Of a DNA stretch of 41,099 nt, positions 1 through 7,679 are shown piece after piece (position 1 is the first letter of the stretch; each line of letters starts with the position of its first letter). Both the position numbers and the translations under genes were made by a program. This DNA comes from Peptococcaceae bacterium (GTDB lineage Bacteria; Bacillota; Desulfitobacteriia; Desulfitobacteriales; Syntrophobotulaceae): assembly GCA_009782825.1 (NCBI GenBank), contig WRII01000019.1:1-41099 (forward strand). The letters are read 5' to 3'. A model generated the notes under the pieces. That model was not told the DNA's origin. It saw nothing but the letters and a program-made list of their open reading frames with translations, and searched no databases.

Positions 1-287
1 GCTTAGAAGCGCACAATCGCGTAGAATCGAGCGCGTTAAATGTTCGCCTGCTCTGTGTGGCCGGCTCAAGAAGCATCATATGTTTTTGGAATATTATGCT
101 ACAACAATTAATTGGTGCGCCCATATTCCTGTTCACCTTCTTTTCTCCTGTAAAATTTTATCCCACCTTTACTAAGGGTATCAAAATATAAACAACGACG
201 ATGGGGACGTATCAAAGACGCATGAGAGATGCGCCCTGGGAACACACTATAACCTAGATCCAACTGCCTTCGAAAGGAACATATCAC
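1..287. other. Intergenic region upstream of flhA
   Basis: I see no convincing gene here. A frame stays open from base 2 to a TAA near 175 but resembles nothing recognisable and has no start context. An AAGGA-type ribosome binding site for flhA lies at 274-278. Any upstream flagellar gene, such as flhB, must lie outside the window. Confidence 0.4.
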
Positions 288-2348
288 GTGCTCAACAGAC
301 TCCTTAAACAAACAGACCTGCTGGTTGCAGTCGCCCTGGTCAGCATAGTTGTGATGATGGTCGTCCCGCTGCCAACGCCGGTGATCGACCTTTTGATCGC
401 CTTCAACATCAGCGCTGCGGTGGTCGTGCTCATGCTGGCCGTTTTTAACAAAGAACCGTTGGAATTCTCTGTGTTTCCTTCTCTGCTGCTGGTCATTACC
501 CTCTTCAGGCTGGCCCTCAGCGTCTCCACCACGCGCCTGATATTACTCAATGCCAATGCCGGAGACATCATCAGAAAATTCGGCGAATTTGTCATACAAG
601 GCAACGCGGTGGTGGGCTTCATCATCTTCATCATCCTGGTCATTGTCCAATTCCTGGTGATTACCAAAGGGGCCGAGAGGGTTTCCGAAGTCACAGCCCG
701 GTTTACACTGGACGCCATGCCTGGCAAACAGATGAGCATTGACGCGGATCTGAACGCCGGCATCATCTCCGATGAAGAAGCCCGGACACGGCGTAAAAAC
801 ATTCAACGGGAAGCTGATTTTTACGGAGCTATGGACGGCGCCAGCAAATTTATCAAAGGGGATGCTATCGCGGGCATTCTTATTGTTGTCATCAATATTG
901 TCGCCGGACTCGCCATTGGGATGACGATGAAGGGTATGGACGCGATGACGGCTTTGCAGACCTATACCATTTTGACTGTGGGGGACGGTCTTGTGACTCA
1001 GATTCCGGCGCTGCTCATTTCCACATCCACAGGCCTGGTGGTGACCCGGGCAGCCAACGACACGAATTTGGGGCAGGATATTGTTGCCCAGTTCTTTCAA
1101 GCCCCCAAGGCTATGTATGTGACAGCGGGGGTGATGATCGCTTTGGGTTTGTTGGGGATGCCGATTATTCCGATGTTTGGCCTGGCCGCCGTTTTCATTT
1201 TTATTGGCCGCCGCTTGGCCAAAGCGTCTGTGGATCAAGGGGTTCAGGAGACTGAAGCGGCACTGGAGCAGGAAGTGGAAGAGACGAAAAAGCCTGAAAA
1301 TGTCATGGGCGTTCTGGCTGTGGACAACATGGAACTGGAGATTGGCTATGCCTTAATTTCTCTGGTAGATACCGGACAGGGAGGGGATCTTCTGGAACGC
1401 ATTATTTTGATCCGGCGGCAGATTGCCAGCGAGATGGGGTTTGTGGTGCCGATCATCCGTGTGCGGGATAACATGAATCTGCAGCCGAATCAATATGTGA
1501 TCAAAATCCGCGGCGCTGAACTGGCGTCAGGGGAACTCCACGCTGAGCAGTATCTGTGTATGACAGGGGGATTTGAAGATGAAGAGCTGCCAGGCATTCC
1601 GACGAAGGAGCCCGCGTTTGGTTTGGACGCGAAATGGATAAATGCAAGCTTAAGGGAGCAAGCTGAAATGTCGGGCCATACGGTGGTGGATGCGCCAACA
1701 GTGCTGGCGACCCATCTGACAGAGATCATCAAGTCCCAGGCTCATGATTTGCTGAGCCGCCAGGATGTAAAGGTCCTTATCGACCATGCCCGGGAACAGA
1801 GTCCGACTGTTGTGGACGAGCTTGTGCCGGAACTGTTGACGATTGGCAACGTGCAAAAGGTTTTGAGCAATCTTTTGAAAGAGCGTGTTTCGATCAAAAA
1901 CTTGCCGGCTATTTTAGAGAGCCTGGCGGATCACGCGGTGGCAACCAAGGATTTGGATCGCTTGACGGAACATGCGAGGCAGGCTCTGGCACGTCAGATT
2001 GTTCAGCCCCTGCTTGATGAAAAGAGGATGTTGTCTGTTTTGACATTGGAGCCCCGCATAGAGCAGATGATTCTGGACAATATTAAGCCTTCAGAATATG
2101 GATCCTTTGTCAATCTGGATCCGATTGTGGCTCAGAGGCTCATCACGGAAGTTGCCGCGGATGTTGAAAAAGTTGCGATGAATGGCTACAATCCGGTGAT
2201 TTTATGTGCCCCTCTTGTGCGCATCAATTTAAAACGCATGACAGAGAGGCATTTGCCCCATTTGACTGTTTTGTCCTATAACGAACTGGTTCAGGGTATT
2301 GAAGTTCAAGCGTTGGGAATGGTGGTGTTGGAACAGAATGCGAGTTAA
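288..2348 (+). CDS. flhA: Flagellar biosynthesis protein FlhA (export gate)
   Basis: FlhA is the large membrane subunit of the flagellar type III export apparatus. It forms a nonameric ring that passes chaperone-substrate complexes into the export gate. The 686-residue length is normal for the family. The first ~310 residues hold about eight hydrophobic segments, and the cytoplasmic loop carries the FHIPEP-family block (MPGKQMSIDADLNAG, then DEEARTRRKNIQREADFYGA). The C-terminal ~350 residues are the soluble substrate-docking domain. The start is GTG, chosen because an AAGGA element sits 9 bases upstream. The gene overlaps the start of flhF, implying one transcript. Assignment is secure from the FHIPEP block and from its neighbours flhF, cheC, cheD and sigma-28. 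Confidence 0.97.
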   Translation: MLNRLLKQTDLLVAVALVSIVVMMVVPLPTPVIDLLIAFNISAAVVVLMLAVFNKEPLEFSVFPSLLLVITLFRLALSVSTTRLILLNANAGDIIRKFGEFVIQGNAVVGFIIFIILVIVQFLVITKGAERVSEVTARFTLDAMPGKQMSIDADLNAGIISDEEARTRRKNIQREADFYGAMDGASKFIKGDAIAGILIVVINIVAGLAIGMTMKGMDAMTALQTYTILTVGDGLVTQIPALLISTSTGLVVTRAANDTNLGQDIVAQFFQAPKAMYVTAGVMIALGLLGMPIIPMFGLAAVFIFIGRRLAKASVDQGVQETEAALEQEVEETKKPENVMGVLAVDNMELEIGYALISLVDTGQGGDLLERIILIRRQIASEMGFVVPIIRVRDNMNLQPNQYVIKIRGAELASGELHAEQYLCMTGGFEDEELPGIPTKEPAFGLDAKWINASLREQAEMSGHTVVDAPTVLATHLTEIIKSQAHDLLSRQDVKVLIDHAREQSPTVVDELVPELLTIGNVQKVLSNLLKERVSIKNLPAILESLADHAVATKDLDRLTEHARQALARQIVQPLLDEKRMLSVLTLEPRIEQMILDNIKPSEYGSFVNLDPIVAQRLITEVAADVEKVAMNGYNPVILCAPLVRINLKRMTERHLPHLTVLSYNELVQGIEVQALGMVVLEQNAS

Positions 2349-4383
2349 ACGTTTTGTCGGAGACACTGTTGCGGAGACCGTGTCAAAAATCAAGCAGGAT
2401 CTTGGTCAAGAGGCGATTATTCTCCAGACACGGCAGTTCAAAGAAGGTGGGTTTCTGGGGTTGTTTGGGCAGACTAAGGTGGAGATAACAGCAGCCCTTG
2501 ATGATCAGGGAATGCCGGGTTATGGGGAGCTGGGCACAGAAAGTCAAGCAGGGGCGGGAAATAGATCAGACACAGGTCAGACAGATACGATAGGACAGAC
2601 GGGTGTGGCTGAGCAAGCGGGGGTAGACGTGGTCAGACGGACGAGTGCAGTCAACGAGGCTGCCGGCCAGGCAGATTCGTTTGGCGGTTTTGCGAACATA
2701 GCGGGTCATGGGGGTGCTGCCGGCCATGGGGGCATGGCAGACCGAACCGGCGCCTTGGGTATGCCCGGACAGACGGGCATAGCCGGTCAAACAGGTATAA
2801 CCAACCAGGAAAGTGCAGCCGGCAGGGCAGAGACGACCGAAGTAAAAGCAGATGGCGCCAAGACAAGTACAGGCGCCAAGACAAGTACAGGCGCCAAGAC
2901 AAGTACGGGCGCCAAGACAAGTACAAGCGCCAAGACAAGTATAGGCGCCAAGACAAGTACGGGTACCGGGGCAAGTGCAGATGCCAAGACAAGTACAATT
3001 GCCGGGGCAAGTACAATTGCCGGGGCAAGTGCAGGCGCCAAGACAAGTACAGTTGCCGGAGCAAGTACAGCTGCCAGAGCAAGTACAGTTGCCAGAAGCA
3101 GCACAGATGCCGGGTCAAGTACAGTCGGCCAGAGAGATACAGTTGGCGAGATAAGTCCGCCAGCCGGCTGGGCAGGGTCAGGAAAAGGGGCTGAGAAATT
3201 GAATACCGTTCATGCGGAGACTCATGTTGTACAGGAACCACAGGAACCACAGACACCATGGAGGACTGCTGATGGCGGCACAGAGAAGCTCCTGCGGAGC
3301 ATCGCCCAGGCAAGGGTGCAAAATGCCTTGGGAGAGGCGGCGCGTGTGATGGTCGGTGACCCCAAAAATGCTGTAAGACCTGTGGACACGGCAAAGATTA
3401 CAGGAGTTACGGGTGCAGGAGCTGAAGGGAGTGTAAACGCATCTGATTCCATAAAGAGGGAGTCTCTGGCAGAGATGGCCGCCATGAAAGATGACATGAA
3501 AGAAATCATGACTCTGACCAACGAAATCCACCATTATCTGAACGCGGAAAGCGGGGGAGCGGGTTTTGTGCCGGAGTCCCTGCAAAAGTGGCGGAATTAT
3601 CTTTGCCGCCGGGGGGTCAGTGAATCTCTGTGCCGGGAGATGATGTTTGAAGTCCAGATTGCGTTGAAGGAGGATCAGTGGAAGAATGATCGTGAGGTTT
3701 TTACTGTTCTGAAAAATATTATTCTCGTCAAATGTTCGCGGACACAGGCTCTGGATATCAACGCTCTGAAGCAGGAAGGCAGGCCCTTGGTCATAGCGCT
3801 GGTGGGGCCTACAGGTGTGGGAAAAACCACGACAATCGGGAAGTTGTCCGCAGGGTTAAGCATTATAGAGTCTCGTAAAGTTGGGCTTATCGCGGCAGAT
3901 ACCTACCGAGTGGCCGCCGTGGAACAATTGCGAACCTTTGGCGAGATTCTCGGTATTCCTGTAGATGTGGTTATGAGTGCGTCAGGGCTGGCAGAGTCTA
4001 TTGCCAAACAAGAGGATAGGGATATTATCCTGATCGATACTGCCGGTCGCAGCCCCAATCATGTTATGCATATGGGGGAACTGGAAGACCTGATGAACGC
4101 TGCTCAGCCTGATCTCACGCTGTTGGTCGTCAGCGCTACCACCAACCCGGAAGAACAATCTCTCATCCTGGAGAAGTTCCGACCTCTGTCAAGTCATTTT
4201 ATCTTGACTAAATTGGACGAAAGCCGATGTGAGGGAGCTGTGCTGGATTTGGTAACCCGGACGGATTTGCCCCTGACCTATCTTACCAACGGCCAAAATG
4301 TTCCTGATGATATTGATGTGGCAACACCCGAAAAGCTTATGGGATGGATTTTGGGGCAAGGGGCTAAAGGAGATGCGTCATAG
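2338..4383 (+). CDS. flhF: Flagellar GTPase FlhF with expanded repeat linker
   Basis: FlhF is an SRP-type GTPase that sets flagellar position and number. The start is taken at the ATG at 2338, inside the flhA end, because the following residues (MRVKRFVGDTVAETVSKIKQ) are the typical FlhF N-terminus; the upstream in-frame ATG at 2299 lies deep in flhA. The protein is 681 residues, whereas most FlhF proteins are about 350-450. The NG domain is at the C-terminus: P-loop GPTGVGKTT near residues 490-498, then DTYRVAAVEQLRTFG, DTAGRS and TKLDE. The extra length is a low-complexity linker (about residues 60-350) rich in G, A, T, S and Q, containing fifteen six-residue units related to AKTSTG. The GTPase core appears intact. 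The MinD-like partner gene flhG does not follow. Confidence 0.95.
   Translation: MRVKRFVGDTVAETVSKIKQDLGQEAIILQTRQFKEGGFLGLFGQTKVEITAALDDQGMPGYGELGTESQAGAGNRSDTGQTDTIGQTGVAEQAGVDVVRRTSAVNEAAGQADSFGGFANIAGHGGAAGHGGMADRTGALGMPGQTGIAGQTGITNQESAAGRAETTEVKADGAKTSTGAKTSTGAKTSTGAKTSTSAKTSIGAKTSTGTGASADAKTSTIAGASTIAGASAGAKTSTVAGASTAARASTVARSSTDAGSSTVGQRDTVGEISPPAGWAGSGKGAEKLNTVHAETHVVQEPQEPQTPWRTADGGTEKLLRSIAQARVQNALGEAARVMVGDPKNAVRPVDTAKITGVTGAGAEGSVNASDSIKRESLAEMAAMKDDMKEIMTLTNEIHHYLNAESGGAGFVPESLQKWRNYLCRRGVSESLCREMMFEVQIALKEDQWKNDREVFTVLKNIILVKCSRTQALDINALKQEGRPLVIALVGPTGVGKTTTIGKLSAGLSIIESRKVGLIAADTYRVAAVEQLRTFGEILGIPVDVVMSASGLAESIAKQEDRDIILIDTAGRSPNHVMHMGELEDLMNAAQPDLTLLVVSATTNPEEQSLILEKFRPLSSHFILTKLDESRCEGAVLDLVTRTDLPLTYLTNGQNVPDDIDVATPEKLMGWILGQGAKGDAS
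2854..3130 (+). repeat. 18-bp minisatellite inside flhF
   Basis: About fifteen tandem copies of an 18-bp unit (first copies read GGCGCCAAGACAAGTACA) lie in frame and encode six-residue units of the AKTSTG / AGASTV type. The first four to six copies are nearly identical and later ones drift, which suggests growth from the 5' side. A gain or loss of one unit keeps the frame, so length variation would be tolerated. Confidence 0.92.
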
Positions 4384-4493
4384 TTTACAGAGTGAATTCC
4401 GGAAGTTATGGCGATACTAGAGATTGAAGAAGACATATTGAAGAAGCCAGATTGAAGAAGGCAGATTGAAGGAGCCATAGAGAGGGGAAGCCT
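4384..4493 (+). other. flhF-ycgR gap; site where flhG would be expected
   Basis: This 110-bp gap contains four imperfect copies of a short unit related to AGATTGAAGAAG between about 4420 and 4475, just before the SD of the PilZ gene. There is no MinD/FlhG coding sequence. It may be slippage-grown filler or the scar of a lost gene. Confidence 0.5.
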
Positions 4494-5189
4494 GTGACGG
4501 TCGTCAAGTATATTGAGGGCAGAACTTTAAAAAAAACTCTTCGGGCGGGCCTGTCGGTGGAGCTGTGGATCAAACAGGGCGAATACCGCGGATGCTACAG
4601 AACAAGAATCGAAGACACAGAAGAAGGTATTCTCATTCTTGGCGTGCCTTATATGGCGCAAGGGTTTGTGCCGGTACGGCCCGGTGAAAAAATCGAGGTG
4701 GTTTTTGTTACGGAGGCAGGCCCCTATGGGTTCGAAGAAGAGATTTCAAGTCTTCAAGTGGAGACTCTGCCGACTTTTATGGTGCCATGGCCTAAAATAG
4801 CGAAACGAATTCAGCGTCGGCGGTTTGTCAGACTAGCTTATTTTCAGGACATCCAATACCAAGTGATGGATGAAGAAAAAAACCCGGGCGATAAGCAAGA
4901 GGCTCAGACTTTGGATTTGAGCGGGGGAGGACTGCTTTTGCAAACGCCTCAGCTCCTTACAGAAGGAGACAGAATCCTAATCTATCTGAAGGTCAAATCT
5001 GAAATTGTACAAATCCCGAGCCTTGTGAGACGGGTTGAAGAAGTCGAGTTCACTCTGAGAACCGGAGACAGCCAAAAAAGGTATAGAGCTCGCATAGAAT
5101 TCGAAGAAATCCCCGAAAGAATCCGGGATAAAATCATCAGGAAGGTTTTCGATATCCAGCGGGATTTGCGCAGAAGGGGGTTGATATAG
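4494..5189 (+). CDS. ycgR: PilZ-domain flagellar brake protein (YcgR/YpfA/DgrA type)
   Basis: This protein is predicted to bind cyclic di-GMP and slow or stop flagellar rotation by touching the motor. It has 231 residues: an N-terminal YcgR-like beta domain (about 10-95) followed by a PilZ domain (about 100-215). The c-di-GMP signature is present: an arginine cluster RRRFVR at 108-113 giving the RxxxR motif, and DLSGGG at 141-146 fitting D/N-x-S-x-x-G. The start is GTG with a GAGAGGGG ribosome site 4-10 bases upstream. It sits between flhF and cheC and shares one base of its stop codon with the cheC GTG start, so the two are co-translated. The HD-GYP protein at 30351 could degrade its ligand. 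Confidence in the family is high; the motor role is inferred from the family. Confidence 0.9.
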   Translation: MTVVKYIEGRTLKKTLRAGLSVELWIKQGEYRGCYRTRIEDTEEGILILGVPYMAQGFVPVRPGEKIEVVFVTEAGPYGFEEEISSLQVETLPTFMVPWPKIAKRIQRRRFVRLAYFQDIQYQVMDEEKNPGDKQEAQTLDLSGGGLLLQTPQLLTEGDRILIYLKVKSEIVQIPSLVRRVEEVEFTLRTGDSQKRYRARIEFEEIPERIRDKIIRKVFDIQRDLRRRGLI

Positions 5190-5785
5190 TGGATAAATTC
5201 AGCGAAATGCAAGTGGGAGCTCTGTGCGAAATGGGAAATATTGGAGCCGGCAACGCTGCAACGGCTCTGTCTCAACTCCTTGGGTTCAAAATTGACATCA
5301 CAGTGCCCCATGTTCGAGTGGTTCCTATCGACAGCATGGAGGCTTGGGGGGACCGAGGCGAAATCAAAATTGCTCTCTACCTGAAGGTGGAGGGGGAGGT
5401 TTCGGGCAAAGCCCTTTTCCTGATGAGTACAAAAAGCGGGGAATTTATCGTGAAAACTTTGATGGGCGGAAAAGAGGGCTTGGATTTATTTCATGATGAG
5501 ATGGCGTGTTCGGCCATCAAGGAAATAGGAAACATTCTGGTGAGCTCTTTTTTAGTGGCTTTGACAAATTTCTCCGGCGTTCAGATGCAATCTTCGGTTC
5601 CAGCGCTCAGTATTGATATGTTGGGGGCCATGCTGCAGGGAATTTTTCTGGATAGCGAAGATGTTGGGGAGGATATTCTTGTTCTTGATACGGAATTTTC
5701 CGGGATTAGCGCTATTGAGGGAATATTTATGTTCATTCCCAATGGGGATTCATTAAAGAAACTGCTAGGAGCTTTTGGGTTATGA
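5189..5785 (+). CDS. cheC: Chemotaxis phosphatase CheC
   Basis: CheC dephosphorylates CheY-P and binds the deamidase CheD during chemotactic adaptation in Firmicutes and Thermotoga. The 198-residue protein has both active-site helices of the family: EMGNIGAGNAATAL with Glu14/Asn17 and EIGNILVSSF with Glu112/Asn115. The spacing agrees with the two-site CheC type rather than one-site CheX. The start is GTG at 5189, overlapping the previous TAG by one base. It overlaps cheD by an ATGA junction, so CheC and CheD are probably made together, as expected for partners. Confidence 0.95.
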   Translation: MDKFSEMQVGALCEMGNIGAGNAATALSQLLGFKIDITVPHVRVVPIDSMEAWGDRGEIKIALYLKVEGEVSGKALFLMSTKSGEFIVKTLMGGKEGLDLFHDEMACSAIKEIGNILVSSFLVALTNFSGVQMQSSVPALSIDMLGAMLQGIFLDSEDVGEDILVLDTEFSGISAIEGIFMFIPNGDSLKKLLGAFGL

Positions 5786-6261
5786 ACACACTGATCGTGG
5801 GTATGGCAGACTACAAAATTTGTAAAGTTCCGGATTCTCTGATGACGATAGGTCTAGGATCTTGTTTGGGTGTGTGCGTTTATGATCAGATGTCCAAGGT
5901 GGCGGGGATGGCGCATATCATGCTGCCGAGCTCCAGGGATATACTTGAGAACAACCCCCTGAAATATGCGGATACATGTCTGCAAGCGATGCTTGAGGAT
6001 ATCAAGAAATCTGGCGGTGTGCCGTCCCGGCTTAAGGCCAAGATGGCCGGTGGGGCGCAGATGTTTTCTTTTGGCGGCGGCACATCGACTATGCATATCG
6101 GCGAGAACAACACTCAGGCGGTGACGAAGGAATTGAAAAAATACGGAATTCCGATTATAGCTCAGGATGTGGGAGGAAATGCCGGCAGGACGATTACCTT
6201 CGATATTGAGACGGCTGACCTGCATATTAAGACGGTGAAAGCGGGCGGAAAGGTGATTTGA
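5782..6261 (+). CDS. cheD: Chemoreceptor glutamine deamidase CheD
   Basis: CheD deamidates specific glutamines in methyl-accepting chemotaxis proteins and is sequestered by CheC. The 159-residue protein carries the catalytic Cys in GLGSCLGVC (Cys28) and the His in MAHIMLPS (His45). The block AKMAGGAQMF and the C-terminal GGNAGRTITFD are also typical. It starts with an ATG that overlaps the cheC stop (ATGA). Length is normal and no catalytic residue is missing. Confidence 0.96.
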   Translation: MNTLIVGMADYKICKVPDSLMTIGLGSCLGVCVYDQMSKVAGMAHIMLPSSRDILENNPLKYADTCLQAMLEDIKKSGGVPSRLKAKMAGGAQMFSFGGGTSTMHIGENNTQAVTKELKKYGIPIIAQDVGGNAGRTITFDIETADLHIKTVKAGGKVI

Positions 6262-6629
6262 TGCGATCAGAGACGCGTCGGCGTATGGAGAGATGGGCTC
6301 TGGCGGTGGCTTTGGTCTTGGCCAATGGGTCCATGCTTTTTGGATTAATGTATCATAGCGAATTGATTTATTCCACATGTAAAGCTGTGGTTATTTTTGT
6401 GGTCATGTATGTGTTATGCCGTATTGTTATCGTGGTTTGGGATAAAGCCGGGCCACAGGAAGAATCAGAAACGGAAACGATAAAAACCACCATGGATATG
6501 CTTGATGATCTGGATGAAAGAGGGATCAAGGTAACATATAATCCTTTGGATGAGCCAGAGGAAGAACAGGGGTCTGAATCCCTGGAGTCCGAAAAACAGG
6601 TGAGTGAGGAGCGGCCAGGTGAGGAATAA
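6261..6629 (+). CDS. Small membrane protein between cheD and sigma-28
   Basis: The protein has 122 residues if the ATG at 6261 is used; a TTG one codon earlier is an alternative. Both overlap the cheD stop codon. Two hydrophobic segments (about residues 12-30 and 38-57) form a hairpin, followed by a very acidic cytoplasmic tail rich in Glu and Asp. I do not recognise the family. The position, just before the sigma-28 gene, is where Bacillus carries swrB, also a membrane-anchored flagellar gene, but I see no sequence match and do not propose homology. A flagellar role is inferred from operon context only. Confidence 0.7.
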   Translation: MRSETRRRMERWALAVALVLANGSMLFGLMYHSELIYSTCKAVVIFVVMYVLCRIVIVVWDKAGPQEESETETIKTTMDMLDDLDERGIKVTYNPLDEPEEEQGSESLESEKQVSEERPGEE

Positions 6630-6710
6630 ACGGGTTCGACATAGAAAACAATAGAAATAAAGATTGACTTTTTGCACCAGAATCACATACCGAATGAGGA
6701 GGCAATGGGG

Positions 6711-7463
6711 ATGAGTAATGGGTATGAAACGGCAGTGAAAAAGACTGTCTGGTCGGAGTCGGAAATTGAAAAATATTTGCCGCTGGTAAAAATCATTGCC
6801 AATCGACTGGCAATTTCCCTGCCTCCTTATGTGTCAGAGGAGGATTTGGTGGGATATGGGGTTTTTGGACTCCTTGAGGCGATGCAGCGGTTTGAGGCGT
6901 CTCGCGGCGTTAAATTTGAGACGTATGCCAGTATTCGTATTCGTGGCGCCATGATTGACGGACTGCGCACTATGGACTGGGTTCCTCATTCGGCCCGGCA
7001 AAAAGTGAAACAGGTTCGCAAGGCTTTTGAAGAGATGGAGGCCCAGGAGGGGATGGCGAATATTGAGGGCGTGGCTCGTTTTTTGAATATGTCTGAGGAG
7101 GATGTTTACACCAATTTACTCAACGGACAATATATGACGCTTGTCTCGTTGGACGAGCCTGCTTCTGGGGTGTCGGAAGATGATAATAGCACGGCCCTGA
7201 TCAATATGCTGGTGGATCCCCAGGCAGAGGAGGCTTTTGGGGAAGTTGAAAAAGAGGATAAAATAAGAACCTTGAGTGAGGCCGTTGACCGCCTTTCGGA
7301 AAAGGAGAGAATGGTAGTTGCTCTGTATTATCAAGAGGAATTAACGCTTAAAGAGATTGCTGTCATTATGAAGCTTTCGGAATCACGTATTTCTCAGCTT
7401 CATGCCCAGGCTGTAATGAGGCTGCGAGGGGCTTTGGAGCGGAAGAAGAAGGATCTGGTATAG
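6711..7463 (+). CDS. fliA: Flagellar RNA polymerase sigma factor (sigma-28, FliA/SigD/WhiG)
   Basis: This sigma factor directs RNA polymerase to late flagellar and chemotaxis promoters. The start is set at the ATG at 6711 because AGGAGG (6697-6702) lies 8 bases upstream; the ATG at 6705 is too close, and the TTG at 6672 has no ribosome site. The 250-residue protein has region 2 at about 25-95 (DLVGYGVFGLLEAM, then FETYASIRIRGAMIDGLR and DWVPHSARQ, the hallmark of sigma-28). It has region 4 at about 195-245 (LSEKERMVVALYY, LTLKEIAVIMKLSESRISQL). It closes the flagellar block. I saw no anti-sigma FlgM in the window. Confidence 0.96.
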   Translation: MSNGYETAVKKTVWSESEIEKYLPLVKIIANRLAISLPPYVSEEDLVGYGVFGLLEAMQRFEASRGVKFETYASIRIRGAMIDGLRTMDWVPHSARQKVKQVRKAFEEMEAQEGMANIEGVARFLNMSEEDVYTNLLNGQYMTLVSLDEPASGVSEDDNSTALINMLVDPQAEEAFGEVEKEDKIRTLSEAVDRLSEKERMVVALYYQEELTLKEIAVIMKLSESRISQLHAQAVMRLRGALERKKKDLV

Positions 7464-7542
7464 ATTACGGCTGAGTTACAGTCCCTTAGACAGTTAGATC
7501 AGGGCAGATCAGGTGAGCTTCCCCAGGGCGGCGCAATCAATC

Positions 7543-7581
7543 TTTACACAAACTTTACATAGAATTCTCTGTGATTATACA
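7543..7581 (+). promoter_or_regulatory. PhoP-box-like repeats and promoter of the pst operon
   Basis: Two exact TTTACA hexamers at 7543-7548 and 7554-7559 are spaced 11 bp start to start. This is the pattern of Bacillus PhoP sites (TT(A/C/T)ACA every ~11 bp). The second hexamer could double as a -35, with TATACA at 7576-7581 as -10 after 16 bp. The position upstream of pstS and the PhoP/PhoR genes at the operon end support phosphate-starvation control. Basis: sequence pattern plus family knowledge; binding is inferred. Confidence 0.6.
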
Positions 7582-7679
7582 TTTCGCTTTTATGATCCAA
7601 CTAGTGCAGAAATCCGTTACGTAACGGAATGCTGTACAAGGGGTTTCAAACAGACCCTGAAAGAAGACGCGGAGGGATT

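Noticed and set aside
195-245. A look-alike of a c-di-GMP riboswitch (GGGGACG...AAAGACGCATG) upstream of flhA
   Set aside because: The paired helices and tetraloop-receptor layout expected for the GEMM class could not be drawn.
2854-3130. CRISPR array
   Set aside because: The units are contiguous with no unique spacers and encode protein. The same holds for 9463-9588 and 14404-14438.
2787-3394. Minus-strand frames opposite the flhF minisatellite
   Set aside because: They are read-outs of the 18-bp repeat in other frames, without ribosome sites.
6672-6710. An earlier TTG start for sigma-28
   Set aside because: AGGAGG lies after it and points to the ATG at 6711.
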